A DNA stretch of 64,000 nt from Homarus americanus (GCF_018991925.1 NW_024736071.1:8657009-8721008), one strand, 5' to 3'. Shown: positions 22,866-35,269, counted from the stretch's first letter. The notes: generated from the sequence alone by a model not told the origin. Numbers and translations: made by a program.

Positions 22866-24359
22866 ATCTGTATACTGTCAGGTTGATCGTGCTAGGATCC
22901 GCTGTGATCTCACCCGTGTAAAGATATTTTAATCTATAGCAGCAGGAAAACACAAATACATGACCGCAGGATAATACAGGTACACTGAGGTACATGGCTG
23001 CGGGAAACACAGATATATGGCCGCAGGATAATTCAGGTACATCGCCGGGAGATAATACAGGTTACAGTACATGGCTACAGGATAATACAGGTACAGGTAC
23101 ATTACAATTTCACACCCTAAGCACTTCTACGTAAAGTCTGTCACACCTTAGCCAAAGGTTCTCAGAGTTCCGTAAGTTGATCATTCTATCTAACTTGTTT
23201 TGGTTGTGAAGACATCTAACTACCTGGCAATTGCAGCGTCGTATAGATTACTTAAAATTCATGAACATACTATGCGAGTATAATCTTCAGAAATGGTTAA
23301 AGTCTCAATGTGGTTTTATATGAAATTTTTATATATACACAGTACATGTTGATTAGCTACGGTTGTACCTGACCACTCGGAGCCAACACACTGTGATAAA
23401 GAACTCGTTGAGGATCACCTGAATCAGTGGCTTGTTAGGGCAGGTGAGGGATGGTGAGAGATGCCGCCTCTTGACCAGCAGACCGTCACTGTGCTCACCT
23501 GCCTCCCCTTACCCTCCTTACTCCCGCCGTCCCTCTTCCCCCCCCTCTCCTCTAGGTCCTCTATCCCCCGTCACCCTCCTCCCCTCACCTTCTCAGCCCT
23601 ACTGCCCCCCACTCTCCTAGTCTACTCCTCCCCCTCCCCTCACATCCCCCCTGCATCCCCCTAAGTCTCTCTTTACATGGGTCTTCCCTCCTCCTCCTCC
23701 TCCTCCTCCTCCTCCTCCTCCTCCTCCTCCTCCTCCCTCCTCCTCCTCCTCCTTCACACACCCACTTCCTCTCTTCCTCCATTCTCATCTCCTACTTTCA
23801 CTCTCCCCTTCACCACCACTCTTCCCTCCACCTTCATTCCCATTTTTCTCTACCTTCACATCCACGTCCATCCTCACCTGTTCCTACTCTTCCCCACCTT
23901 CCTGTCCACCTCACAGATGGGTGGGACTCTGTCGTGTCATTTTGGGTTGTGATCAACGACGCAGAAGGCGGAAGCTAATCCCTATTGTTAAGTTTTAGTT
24001 GTGTTCATCGCCTTTTATGTTAGTTGCAAGTAGACTGAGGTGGACATGATAGAATGGGAAGCGAAAGTGACGGATGAAAGGAGATATATACCAAGAAGAA
24101 GGTGAATAGAGCAGTAAAAAATGTCTTGGAGAGAGAAGAGGATAAATATAACTCAGGGAAACACGGAGTTGCAAAAGTAGAGGAGGAAACAAAAGAAGTG
24201 TTTAGTTTGGCTCAAGGAATTCTCTCAGGAGTTCAGAGACAACATGATGCTTACGTAAGGTAGACGTTAAATGTGGTCACCTCTTACCTGTTAACGAAAC
24301 CCGAGAAATATGTGCTAATTGATTACTCGGCAAGATATTTACATTCCTAAGCCAGGTGA
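22866..24359. other. Non-genic sequence with short repeats
   Basis: A degenerate repeat of GGATAATACAGGTACA type lies at about 22940-23105. CT-rich sequence with a (TCC)n run lies at about 23690-23752. No gene recognised; the Ser/Pro-rich frames belong to the CT-rich part. Confidence 0.55.
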
Positions 24360-25205
24360 GTTTATATAGACCCATTACTAACATCTGTTGTACACAAAGA
24401 CACACTATTAACGTCTGCTGTACACATTATATTCACACTATTAACGTCTGCTGTACACATTATATACACCAATAACGTCTGCTGTACACATTATATTCAC
24501 ACTATTAACGTCTGCTGTACACATATACACACACTATTAACGTCTGCTGTACATTATATTCACACTATTAACGTCTGCTGTACACACAAAGACACACTAT
24601 TAACGTCTGCTGCACATTATATAAACACTATTAACGTCTGTACACATTATATTCACACTATTAACGTCTGCTGTACATTATATACACTATTAACGTCTGC
24701 TGTACATTATATACACACTATTAACGTCTGCTGTACACATTATATATACACTATTAACGTCTGCTGTACACATTATACACTATTAACGTCTGCTGTACAC
24801 CTATAGACACACTATTAACGTCTGGTGTACACCTATAGACACACTATTAACGTCTTCTGTACACCTATAGACACACTATTAACGTCTTCTGTACACCTAT
24901 AGACACACTATTAACGTCTTCTGTACACCTATAGACACACTATTAACGTCTTCTGTACACCTATAGACACTATAACGTCTTCTGTACACCTATAGACACA
25001 CTATTAACGTCTTCTGTACACCTATAGACACACTATTAACGTCTTCTGTACACCTATAGACACACTATTAACGTCTTCTGTACACCTATAGACACACTAT
25101 TAACGTCTTCTGTACACCTATAGACACACTATTAACGTCTTCTGTACACCTATAGACACACTATTAACGTCTTCTGTACACCTATAGACACACTATTAAC
25201 GTCTA
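24360..25205. repeat. 32-bp minisatellite with diverged and homogenised halves
   Basis: The core ACACTATTAACGTCTKCTGT recurs throughout. From about 24810 to 25205 units are nearly identical at exactly 32 bp (24841, 24873 and on) and contain ACACCTATAGAC. From 24360 to 24800 they vary in length and carry ACATTATATTCAC-type linkers. Confidence 0.95.
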
Positions 25206-25929
25206 TAAGCGGATGATCGGTAATTATGGAACACTTTTAATTAATTCGCAGATAGGAAAAAAAATTACAGGTAGAGGTGAGAGCCAAAGGTGAAAGAAAA
25301 GAAAAAGAAAAGAGTATAGAGAATGAAGGAATGATTGATGGAAAAAATGGGAAAAAAAGGCAACGCAAAGATAGAACATAGAGAAAGGAACAGGAATGAG
25401 AAGCCATGAAAAAGAAGAAGAAAATGAAAAAGGATGAAGGAAGGGATTAATGAACCGATTAAAATGGCATGATAAAAAGATGGAGTATAATCGGATAAAA
25501 GGGGGAACAGGGAAATAAAAGAATCAAAGGAGAAAGAAGACAAATAAAGAAAAGTAAAAACAGAAGATGGAATGAACGAGAGTAAGAGTGAGAGAATGGG
25601 AGAGAGAGGAGTAGTACGATGGGGTGGGAGGGGTAATGTTGTCAGCTTGGTGAGGAGGGGAAGAGTTCGTCAGCCTGGGGAGGGAGGGAGGTGGGAAGGG
25701 TTAGTCAGCTTGGGGGTGGGAGGAGGGGGTAGAGTCTGTCAGCCTGGGGAGGGAGGAGTTCGTCAGCCTGGGGAGGGGGCGGAGGTTAGTCAGCCTGGGG
25801 TGGGAGGAGGGGTAGAGTTCGTCAGCTTGGGGAGGGGGGGAGCTGATACAGCGTTAATTGCCTGTCTACAATCCTCCAGTACTCAGCTTTATGACGATAA
25901 ACATTATCTTCCTTAGGCTTCACGCACCC
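25206..25929. other. Purine-rich non-genic DNA with a short G-rich repeat
   Basis: Bases 25260-25610 are A/G-rich without a unit. At about 25630-25850 GTCAGCCTGGGGAGGGAGG recurs about seven times at roughly 25-40 bp spacing. The 114-residue frame over it is a repeat translation. Confidence 0.65.
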
Positions 25930-27645
25930 ACAAGTTGAGGAGGGGTGGTGTGGAGGTTGGGAGGAGGTGGGGTGGTGTGAGAGTGGGGAGGTGTGGAGGT
26001 GGGGTGTGGGGAGTGTGAGGGTGGGTGGGAGGGGTGTGAGGGTGTGGGTGAGGTGATGGAGTGGGGAGGTGTGAGGGTGTGAGGGTCTGGGTGGGAGGTG
26101 AGGTGAGGATGGAGTGGGGGAGGTGGAGGTGTGGGGAGGTGTGAGGGTGGGTGAGGTGTATGGAGTGGGGAGGTGTGAGGTGTGGGGAGGAGTGTGGGTG
26201 AAGTGAGGGTGTGGGTGAGGTGAGGTGTGGGGTGGTGTGATGGAGTGGGGGAGGTGTGAGGGTATGGGGGAGGTGTGAGGGTGGGGGAGGTGGGAGAGTG
26301 TGGGTGAGGGAGGGGTGAGGTGAGGGTGTGGGGTGAGGTGGATGGAGTGGGGGAGGTGTGGAGGGTGGGGGAGGAGGGGGGGGAGGTGGAGGGTGTGGGT
26401 GAGGTGATGGAGTGGGGGAGGTGTGAGGTGTGGGGGAGGTGTGAGAGTGGGTGAGGTGAGGTGAGGAGGTGTGGGTGAGGTGTGATGGAGTGGGGAGGAG
26501 AGGGTGTGGGTGAGGTGAGGGTGTGGGTGAGGTGTGAGGGTGTGGGGGAGTGTGAGGGTGGGTGAGGTGTGTGATGAGTGGGGAGGTGTGAGGGTGTGGG
26601 GGAGGGAGGTGTGGGGAGGTGTGAGTGTGGGTGAGGTGAGGGTGTGTGAGGTGTGATGGTGTGGGGGAGGAGGAGGGTGGATGAGGTGTGAGGGTGTGGT
26701 GAGGTGAGGGTGGGGAGGTGTGAGGGTGGGTGAGGTGTGTGATGGTGGGGGGAGGTGAGGGTGGGGGAGGTGTGAGGTGTGGGTGAGGTGAGGGTGTGGG
26801 TGAGGTGTGAGGGTGTGGGTGAGGTGGGAGGGTGTGGTGAGGTGTGAGGGTGTGTGGGGAGGTGGGAGGTGTGGGGAGGAGTGAGGGTGTGTGAGGTGAG
26901 GGTGTGGGTAGGTGTGAGGGTGTGGAGGTGTGAGGTGGGGAGGAGGAGGGTGTGTGAGGTGTGAGGGTGTGGGTGAGGTGTGATGGAGTGGGGAGGTGTG
27001 AGGGTGTGGGGAGGTGTGAGGTGTGGGTGAGGTGTGATGGAGTGGGGGGAGGTGTGAGGGTGTGGGGAGGTGGAGAGTGGGTGAGGTGTGAGGGTGTGGA
27101 GGAGGGTGGGGAGGTGAGGGTGTGGGTGAGGTGAGGGTGTGGGGAGGTGTGATGGTGTGGGGGAGGAGGAGGTGTGGGTGGAGGTGAGGGTGTGGGTGAG
27201 GTGTGAGGGTGTGGGTGAGGTGAGGGTGTGGGGAGGTGTGAGGGTGTGGGGTGAGGTGTGATGGGTGGTGGAGGTGTGAGGGTGTGGGGAGGTGAGAGTG
27301 TGGGTGAGGTGAGGGTGGTGAGGAGGGTGTGGGGGAGGTGTGAGGTATGGGGTGAGGTGGAGGGGGGAGTGTGAGGGTGTGTGAGGTGTGAGGTGTGGGT
27401 GAGGTGTGAGGGTGGGGAGGTGAGGGTGTGGGGGAGGTGGATGGGTGGGGAGGTGTGAGGGTGTGGGGAGGTGTGAGGGTGTGTGAGGTGTGAGGTGTGG
27501 GGAGGTGTGATGGTGTTGTAAGTGTGAGGGTGTGGGGGAGGTGTGAGGGTGTGGGTGAGGTGTGAGGGTGTGGGGGGGCTGGTGTGATGGAGTGGGGGAG
27601 GTGAGATGGAGTGCGGAAGTTATCTGGAGGTGTGAGGGTGTGGAG
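25930..27645. repeat. GT-rich minisatellite, short G-rich units
   Basis: Built from GTGTGAGGGTGTGGGTGAG-type words with irregular spacing of about 18-20 bp, and a GTGATGGAGTGGGGGAG variant. The plus strand is nearly free of C. The array ends where the 3' tail of the next retroelement begins. Confidence 0.92.
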
Positions 27646-28012
27646 GAATTTAATTTTGAAATTTTCTGCGGACAGCAGCTAGTTTATTGTGCAACCTATA
27701 CTCATCCTGTTTGCGGATAGTTAAAAATGATTACATAGTAGAGGCCACAAAGAATGTTTATCAGCCCCAGAAGTGTGTATACAACCTTTGTTTATCAGGA
27801 ATCTTGTCATCAGAGGTAAAGTGCTGTGCTATTGCATACACAGTGTGCCTGGATCTATTCCTATAAGGTTCTATTTTTTACAGTCTAAGACATAGTGTTG
27901 GAGTGTGTTGCCATATGTTTGGCTGCACACTTTATATTTATATTAGAGTCTGCCAAGAACCATCCTCTCAAAGGCAGGTGGTTAGTGATATGGGGTTGAA
28001 GACAGGAGGCTG

Positions 28013-28517
28013 TTACAGATTTGGTATTGGTACAACAATACTGCTGTTCAATAACGTGGGTAGTTGGCCTTCGGCATGACTCATATTGCACAATGCCAGT
28101 AATGGATTGCCCGACAATCGCCTTATTAGCCTAACGATATTGTCGGTGACTCCATCCTCACCGGGGGCGGTGGATCTACCCCATGACGAAGGCGGCGTCA
28201 CGCTCAGTATATGGAACATCACACTCTTCCTGCTGTTTGCTGAGCATAAAGTTAATGAGATTAATTCTCTCTACAGACTTCGCATCAAGGAGTTCTTGAG
28301 TTCCAGTTGGTAACATGTTATTGCTAGAGACATGAGCCCACTTTATTATTAGTTCGTTCGATTTTTGTAGCGGGTTTGAATAGGAGACGTGTCTACTGTT
28401 TTTACCTTTGTCTTTATATTTTCCAAGCTTTGCTAAAGGGAGTGTGTTGGTTACGGCTGTTAACATATTCGCGACCTCCCAGAATGCAGCGAGAGAAACT
28501 TGAAACAATTTGAGCAT
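28013..28517 (-). pseudogene. RT linker and RT-0/RT-1 remnant
   Basis: Two frames overlap here. 28517-28176 gives a linker ending EECDVPYTERDAAFVMG. 28222-28013 gives TAPGEDGVTDNIVRLI and LSHAEGQLPT-like sequence (here MSHAEGQLPTLLNSSIVVPI). A-P-G-E-D-G-V-T is the RT-0 box, and GQLPT..K.....PI.K is the entry to RT-1. Reading on towards 27960 shows F-N-P-I-S-L-T-T-C-L, the RPISLT box. The RT is cut off soon after. Confidence 0.8.
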
Positions 28518-28718
28518 TTGAGGTGTTCTGAGGTCTTTGTAACTCTCACCAATCTGCCTGGCTATAGACTTAAGTTCTTTTAGTCTGGATCAGCATAACA
28601 CTGCTGTGGTCTGTTCCTATTATGTTGACCACATTTCTTCCTCTTTTTGGTGGATGTATTATTGGTGAAGAAAGCGTATGGCCTATCAACAAGATCATCA
28701 TGGAGACTTTGGTAGTTG

Positions 28719-29138
28719 TCAGGCTTGTAATCCTTGTATCAGTTCAAAGATGAAATCTATGAACTGGCTTTCATGTTCTTTCTTGACTGTGAGTCTACGT
28801 CTGTTGAGTTTACCGCCAGTGGGGGTGTCATTTACTACATGTATTGGCTTGGATTGGTTTGTGATCAGACATAAGATCAGTGACCACATCAGAACTATGA
28901 GTGGTGTATGATAGATTAAAACCAACATACTTGTCGAGAGCCCCGCCATAGATGTGTGTTGGTTCATATTTCCTATAATTTGAACATCTTCATATGCGCT
29001 GAGAAGTGAGATAAGTCTCCTACCATTGGTGTTAGTGGTGGGGTCACCCAATTTCTTGTGTCTAGTGTTCAGGTCACCCATCAGGACAATAGGTTCAATA
29101 TATACGAAGTCTGGGAGTGAAGCTGATCTTTGGAGCAT
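28719..29138 (-). pseudogene. Endonuclease domain, C-terminal part
   Basis: This 139-residue frame contains IVLMGDLNTRHKKLGDPT, with the GDxN active-site motif, then TNTNGRRLISLLSAYEDVQI, the standard continuation in Jockey-type endonucleases. The C-terminal half is partly frameshifted: the expected S-D-H motif is not clear, and only MVTDLMSDHKPI-like traces are suggested in other frames. It then runs into a linker. Confidence 0.8.
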
Positions 29139-29237
29139 AGGCGTTTAGCACGTTGAGTGTGGAGTTCCCCAGGTGGATAGTAATTCCATGATAGTGAAAG
29201 TTGATAGCCTTTCTAGATACAAGAGGTAGTGAGTCCT

Positions 29238-29462
29238 TTACATACATGTGTGAGTAGAACTAAGGTCATAATACACATAATTGAGTAGACAGGGTGGGGG
29301 CTTACCATTAGGTGTGAGACACTCCTGCAGACACACAATATCGATGTCCTCAGTCACAACTTTGTGGTGGAGGTCAGGGTATCGTTTTCTGAAGGCTGAG
29401 ATGATCCAACTTTTTATATTTTTGTCTGGAACATTTACTGAACACCAGTTGTTGTGTTTCAC
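29238..29462 (-). pseudogene. Endonuclease domain, N-terminal fragment
   Basis: This 74-residue frame holds WIISAFRKRYPDLHHKV followed by TEDIDIVCLQECLT. The I-D-I-V-C-L-Q-E block is the strand with the catalytic glutamate of exonuclease/endonuclease/phosphatase-fold nucleases of non-LTR elements. It lies directly upstream, in sense, of the GDLN frame at 28719-29138, in the expected order. Confidence 0.75.
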
Positions 29463-29470
29463 AGGAACAC

Positions 29471-30000
29471 ATCAACACACTTTTGTCACCAGCTACATCA
29501 CCACCATTTTTTGTTTGTATGAATTATTTCTTCTTCTATTTCTCTCTCCTTCCGCCTGTTTTTTTCTCACTCTCCCTCTCTCCCTCCTATTCTCTTTCTC
29601 TCCTATCCTCTCTCCCTACTATCCTCTCTCCCTCCTATTCTCTCTCCCTCCTATTCTCTCTCCCTCCTATCCTCTCTCCCTCCTATTCTCTCTCTCTCCT
29701 ATTCTCTCTCCCTCCTAATAAATAAAAGAATGCTACATACCATATACAGAAATTGATATTTTTTAAAGTACAATAGAGCATGATTTCATATATAAGGGAG
29801 TGAGGATTGGGGGAGAGATACATTAAGGGGAAGGGAAGAGGTGCAAGTTAAGGGGAAGGGAAGAAGTGAAAGTTAAGGGGAAGGAAAGAGGTGCTAGTTA
29901 TGGGGAAGGGAAGAGGTGCAAGTTAAGGGGAAGGGAAGAGGTGCAAGTTAAGGGGAAGGGAAGAAGTGAAAGTTAAGGGGAAGGGGAGGGAGGGACAAGC
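29471..30000. repeat. CT-rich 16-bp array and purine-rich 25-bp array
   Basis: At 29575-29720 CTCTCTCCCTCCTATT recurs at 16 bp. At 29815-29995 AAGTTAAGGGGAAGGGAAGA recurs at about 25 bp, roughly seven units. No gene. Confidence 0.88.
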
Positions 30001-30989
30001 TAAGATAAGAAAAATATGAGAGGGGTCAAGTTAAGAGAATGGGGGGCGAGAGAGAGAGAGAGAGATCTGCATATTTTTCTCCTCAGTCCTACGTAAAATT
30101 ATTTATTTTTTCATACCGTCTGGTCTATCCCTCGTATTTCCTATAAGAAAATTTCTATTCCAGTTCATACAATATTCTCTTTTTGTATCATATATAAACG
30201 TTCACAAGAAGCATATACTGTATTATACAATTAACAACACATACTAATTATTTACACATATATCAATAATGTATTTAAAATTCACAAATAATGACAAGTA
30301 ATTTAGTAAGACCCGTATTTAAATGTTGTTGAAGCGTGTCGTGCATGTAATTAGTTAAGAGAGAAATGATAAATAATTACAAGACGGATCATTTAGCAGA
30401 GGAGTACACTGTTAGTAATTATTAGCTCGTATATTTCAGATAAAACTCTACCACCTCCTCAGCAAGACTCCCGACATTTAGTAGCGGTTTTGTTATACTT
30501 TACACAGTGAGATATAACCAATAAATAAAACAAATGTAATTAAACCCTAATCAAACGTTAATATAATGAGAAAATAGGGAAAATAAACGCCAATAAAGAA
30601 TATAAGTAAAGGAAATACAAAAAGTCAAACTGAATAAAAGGAATTATTGTATATTTTTTAACCCGCCTGTATTAATTAAGGATATATATTACGTATCAGT
30701 TGTTTGGATCAAGAAAATAAGCAAATCAATCTTAAGGTGAATTTCTTCCTGGGTTTTAAGAAAATAAATGCAAGAAAATAGATGAATGTGGTAATAGATA
30801 TAATAGATAATAAATGTGATAAGTAAATGAATAATAAAGATGGAAACGAATAAATAAAGAAATCACTTATAATAATCGATTGATAGTTAGATAATACATA
30901 GAATACGATGACAAATGGATTATATATACGAGTACAATATAAACACTGAAAACACCAAACTGTTATACAGAGACAAAATCGATACAATA

Positions 30990-31040
<51 letters not shown>

Positions 31041-31160
31041 AACAACAAGATGATAAACAGACTGATTAATTAATACACGTTATGTTTACTCCATTACAAC
31101 GTAGAGAGTTAGTGAGTAACGAAGACCCACTGATGCAACCAACACAATAATACGTTATAT

Positions 31161-31163
<3 letters not shown>
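30001..31163. other. AT-rich non-genic DNA
   Basis: No gene recognised. It has a short GA run near 30048-30063 and a (CA)n run at about 30991-31039. Confidence 0.55.

Positions 31164-31215
<52 letters not shown>
31164..31215. repeat. (GA)n microsatellite
   Basis: About 25 GA repeats immediately before the truncated 5' end of the next retroelement fragment. Confidence 0.95.
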
Positions 31216-31219
<4 letters not shown>

Positions 31220-31740
31220 CTAATTAGATATTTTCAGATGAGATGGAGCTTGACTTTCACATGTTACTGCTGAAGGAGAGACAAGATGTTATTTTAGAAG
31301 CTTGTGTGTGTGGGGAACTTAAAATTTGCGGGCAATTGAAAAGGTATAAGGATAGTCCTAAGACAAACCTGAATAAGTGCCAAATCAACCTCTTCACTTG
31401 GGAGACGATTACTCTACACCGTAACCCTTGAAGGAGCGCCACACGAGGTGCCAATTCCTTTGAATTTGCCCAACTGCATACCGAGGCAGACAAGCGCCAT
31501 TGCCGGAAAGACGCTGACGCCGCCCCTCCCGCACTAGATGTAGCCCTCCATACGTACAACATCTGTGGACGGCCCTGCCGGTTTCGTATCGACCTCTCGA
31601 TTCACCTCAGAGGTCACCAACGAAGGTGACATCGTTAATAACTCATAACATTGTATCATAGCTGGATGATCGTCATACACGAATCCGAGTGACAGCAAAG
31701 TATTAGTATTAGTAGTGTGTGTATGCTTGTGGGGGGATAC
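31216..31740 (+). mobile_element. 3' end of the zinc-finger-tailed RT family (sister of 58.1-61.8 kb)
   Basis: The plus frame from 31243 encodes GQLKRYKDSPKTNLNKCQIN and LFTWET, the C-terminal arm of this RT type. After one TGA stop (31429-31431) it continues in the same frame as FAQLHTEADKRHCRKDADAA, then YNICGRPCRFRIDLSIHLRG and H, ending at TGA 31627-31629. This is the C..CGR.C..R..L..H.R.H finger-like end of the family. The 3' untranslated part (CTCATAACATTGTATCATAG then CTGGATGATCGTCATA) matches the minus strand of 58090-58170 and also ends in TG-rich sequence. The copy is 5'-truncated and has one in-frame stop. Confidence 0.85.
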
Positions 31741-33874
31741 ATAACAAATTAAATAAGAGGTTTGTGAAGAACTGCGTGTGAGACCTGTGATGTTAATATG
31801 ACAATACTCCTCGAAACACATCTTTATATTACATATATTAAAAGAAGATGGGGTAGAGATAGAGACAAAACAAGAATGCAACAAGCGCCTTCAAAACTAG
31901 ACGAGAGAAAGAAATAAAACTGAATAAACTTAAGAGGCACACAAAAAGACGAAATAAAGTAGGTAAATGTATTGTATAATGAGAGAGGCAATGGGAGGTG
32001 AGTGAAGGGTTTAGACAGGAGGTGAGTGTAGTTGTCGATGACTGTAAAAGGAATGCTAAAGGGTCAGATAGAAATATACACAGAACAAAGGTAGGAACGA
32101 TATAATGAACTAAGAGCAGAAAGAACCTAATGATCACAGGTAACATTAGGAAAGTATAAATGAGCACAATAACTTCAAGACAATGTAAAGGAACACGGGA
32201 AACATCAGGACATTGTAAACAAACACAGATAACCTCAAGACAATGTAAACGAACACGGGTAACATCAGGACATTGTAAACAAACATAGATAACATCAAGA
32301 CAATGTAAAGGAAGGCAGCACAGTAGGACAAAAGACAGTGCTTCAAGCAATACTTAGCGTGGGCAGATTTTTCGATACACTTGTGTGAATTAATTGGTAA
32401 GTCGTTCACCAAGACCCGACAATAACTCAGAGACACGCTGACTCTTATATGATTTCATGCTTGAGGAATTAAGTCTAGTGAACGATGTATAATAACCTGT
32501 ATAGCTGTAATACCTAATGTATAAATTTGTCCATTCTATTAACTAAGGACTAAGAGATGTGCTTAATGAGCCCTGACAGTGAAACATTAAAGAAAATATC
32601 AAACACAACAAGCCTTACAGCGACGCTTATGGTGACCTGAAATTTTATTAGTTGTCTCGTGTAGTGAACTAAGGGTTAGAGAACAGTGTTTAATAATCCT
32701 TTCAGTTGAAGCATTTGGAACCTAATACAACACCATTATCACAAGGTGGGACTCTCTCTCCCGGCCTCTTTGAGAAATAACTTGTCAAGGAAACTCAGAC
32801 AATTTCCACCCAACCATGGCAACCATGACGGCTCAGACAAATACTTTAGTTGCTAAGAGAGTAATGTACTGCAACAACCTAATTAATTACTTTGGTGACA
32901 CCTTACTTGTTGAGAAAACGAAGCTGCATGTTTCTGGCATTTATTGAGTCTACGCTACAGGCTATGTCATGTCGGTTAGTTTGTCTGGGTCAGAGACGAA
33001 GGTAAACACACCGCTCATCCGCTCACACAGTCATACCCCATTCGTTCATTCGTTTCAAGCGATGGGCGTCTATAGCTCAGTTATCTCCAGTTGTTGCTGT
33101 TGTTTTAGATATAGCGACTCGGACATCCAGAAATATTAAGTACGATTCACAAGGTTTGTGTTTATACAATATTTAGTTTTCCCCTCAAAGAAAACGTATA
33201 TCTGTTTCTAGTTCTCCCATCCACTATGCCTTGGTTTATCGAGCAGCTGGGGAATTATTGTCATATTCTGATCTAAAATTATCAGTGTATCCCCATCAGA
33301 ATACCAACGAGGTGCAGAATTATCGGTCAACTTGTTATCACTAAGTTAATTGTAAACATGGCAGTATACAGTTAACAGTAAATGATTATAGAGGATAAAC
33401 TTGCTTCTGAATTATAAGTAAATGTTTCATGGAATTATTATGGGCCTTGTTTTATAAGATAGTTGGTAAATTCAGCTGTACAATTAGTCGTAGTTTTAGT
33501 GTTTTGGTGTCTGTAATTCCTGGGTATAATAATCAATACCTTTATTGTAAAATTATCGATTATTACCTAATATATTTATCACATTGCTGGTACAAATATC
33601 ATCATGTAATTCCTAAGAAAAATGATTAATTCTCTTAAAGTAGAGAATGATCTAAAATTCCTCTGTAGAATGATCTTTATCTCCGGGGTATTATGATCCC
33701 TGGAGTAGACTTTTATAATGCATTCTTAACCTTCCCCCCCTCCCCCTCACCCTTTTGGTGCCTTGGTTGTATTAGTCGAGTTTATTGATGATTAACAGAA
33801 GTAGGATGCTGGTAATTACGACCGCCAATCAGAATCTAATTAATGACGCCAGTTTACAAAGGAATAATTTTTAA

Positions 33875-33877
<3 letters not shown>
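31741..33877. other. AT-rich non-genic DNA with a 30-bp repeat
   Basis: At about 32130-32320 units such as AACATCAGGACATTGTAAAC recur every 30 bp, alternating with an ACCTCAAGACAATG form (a 60-bp dimer, about six units). Otherwise unique. Frames here have no known motif. Confidence 0.6.

Positions 33878-33927
<50 letters not shown>
33878..33927. repeat. (CA)n microsatellite
   Basis: About 25 CA repeats. Confidence 0.96.
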
Positions 33928-33929
<2 letters not shown>

Positions 33930-35220
33930 AACTAAGAGCATAAAACACTCTCCTTACCCCCTACCTCCTCCTCCATCTACACCCTTTCCCACCCCCCATC
34001 CCCACCCCCCTCCCAAGAGAGAATCTTCTTTTCCACGGAAAACAAGAGAAGCCAAAGAAACCGAGATGGGAGCCCTGAGAAGGACTAGTAAATAATTGAA
34101 AAGGTCCCATGCATTTTTTATAAATGTTTTGTGTGGGTCTGAACAGTCGAGAGAGGAGGGGGGGGGGGGCAAGGAGGTTGTGGTGTCGTCTCCGCATCAT
34201 TCACTCCGTCTCTGGCTTCGGTTCCGTTTCGTTTTTACTACACCACATAACTTCAATTGCCATGAAAGTATTCCAAAACATATTTCCAGACGATAATCAT
34301 GACACACTAGAGCTACAGTCGGGCGATGTTCCCGAACACCCTCGTCTGGAAGTGTAGCGCAAGGATTCGGACGCGACAAGACCATTATTGCAGATAAAGC
34401 AGCTATATTGTTGCAGCCAAGTTGAATAGGCACAGCAAAGCCAGGGACCTAAAGTGCAATGTTCGAATGAATGTACTCGTATCTTGGGATAATGCCAACT
34501 TGCTGTTACCATTGGATATCAACGCGATGATTTTGTTATAAAGAGCTTTGGCCAGGAGGCTACAGGGAGGAGGAGAGGGAGGGGGCTGAGCTAATTCTCA
34601 GATTAGCGCTTGGCCAAGTGGTGGCTGGGTATATGTTTATGTAATTTACAAACAGAGGTAAGATTAATAGACAGGTTTATTTACTCTGTCTTGTAGTGAA
34701 CGTATCTCTTGGATGATGGTAGACGATATTAAACTGGCAAGTGTCAGTTTTATGTGTATCTTGGAATGTTTGTCTGTTTGTCTTTTCTCTCTCTTTGTGT
34801 AAATATTTATCTCTCTGGCTCTCTCTCTCTCTCTCTCTCCCCTGTGTTCTATTATTTCATGTTTACATTTGATTTACTGTCCTTGTATATATTACATGTG
34901 TTTTTATTAAGCTTTAAAAAAAATAACTGATATTTTTCCAACTAGGGATAACGTTTTCTGTTTATTGCTTAGACTCTATGGAAAGAAATAACAATATGAG
35001 ATAATTTGTTGTTTTATTTCAGACGTCATTTATCACCATAAGATATTCAAATTATACATTAAAGTAGGTTGGGCTAGGCTAGGTTAGGTTACAGGTTGTC
35101 TATAAAAGTTTTCATTTGTATGTATTATGAAGACATAGTTATCGTCTATGGTCAGACAAAAGTTTCCCCAAAAGAAAAATAGAGTCTACAAGTTCTCGCC
35201 TCTAGGAAACTATATTTTAG

Positions 35221-35269
<49 letters not shown>

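Larger units (their letters stand above)
27646..29470 (-). mobile_element. Internally deleted Jockey/I-type non-LTR element (same family as 22231-22705)
   Basis: On the minus strand it runs from an apurinic-type endonuclease (29.46-28.72 kb), through a linker and the start of the RT (28.52-28.0 kb), to a C-terminal Cys/His motif and 3' end (27.92-27.65 kb). The central RT, including motifs A, B and C, is missing. Only about 95 bases separate the RT-1 block from the C-terminal Y-G-N-T-L-Q-H-Y-V-L-D-C. Several frameshifts and stops also occur. The 3' end shares the ATAAA-TAGC-GCTGT landmarks and A-rich tail of the 22231-22705 copy. The element is dead and its catalytic core is absent. Confidence 0.85.
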
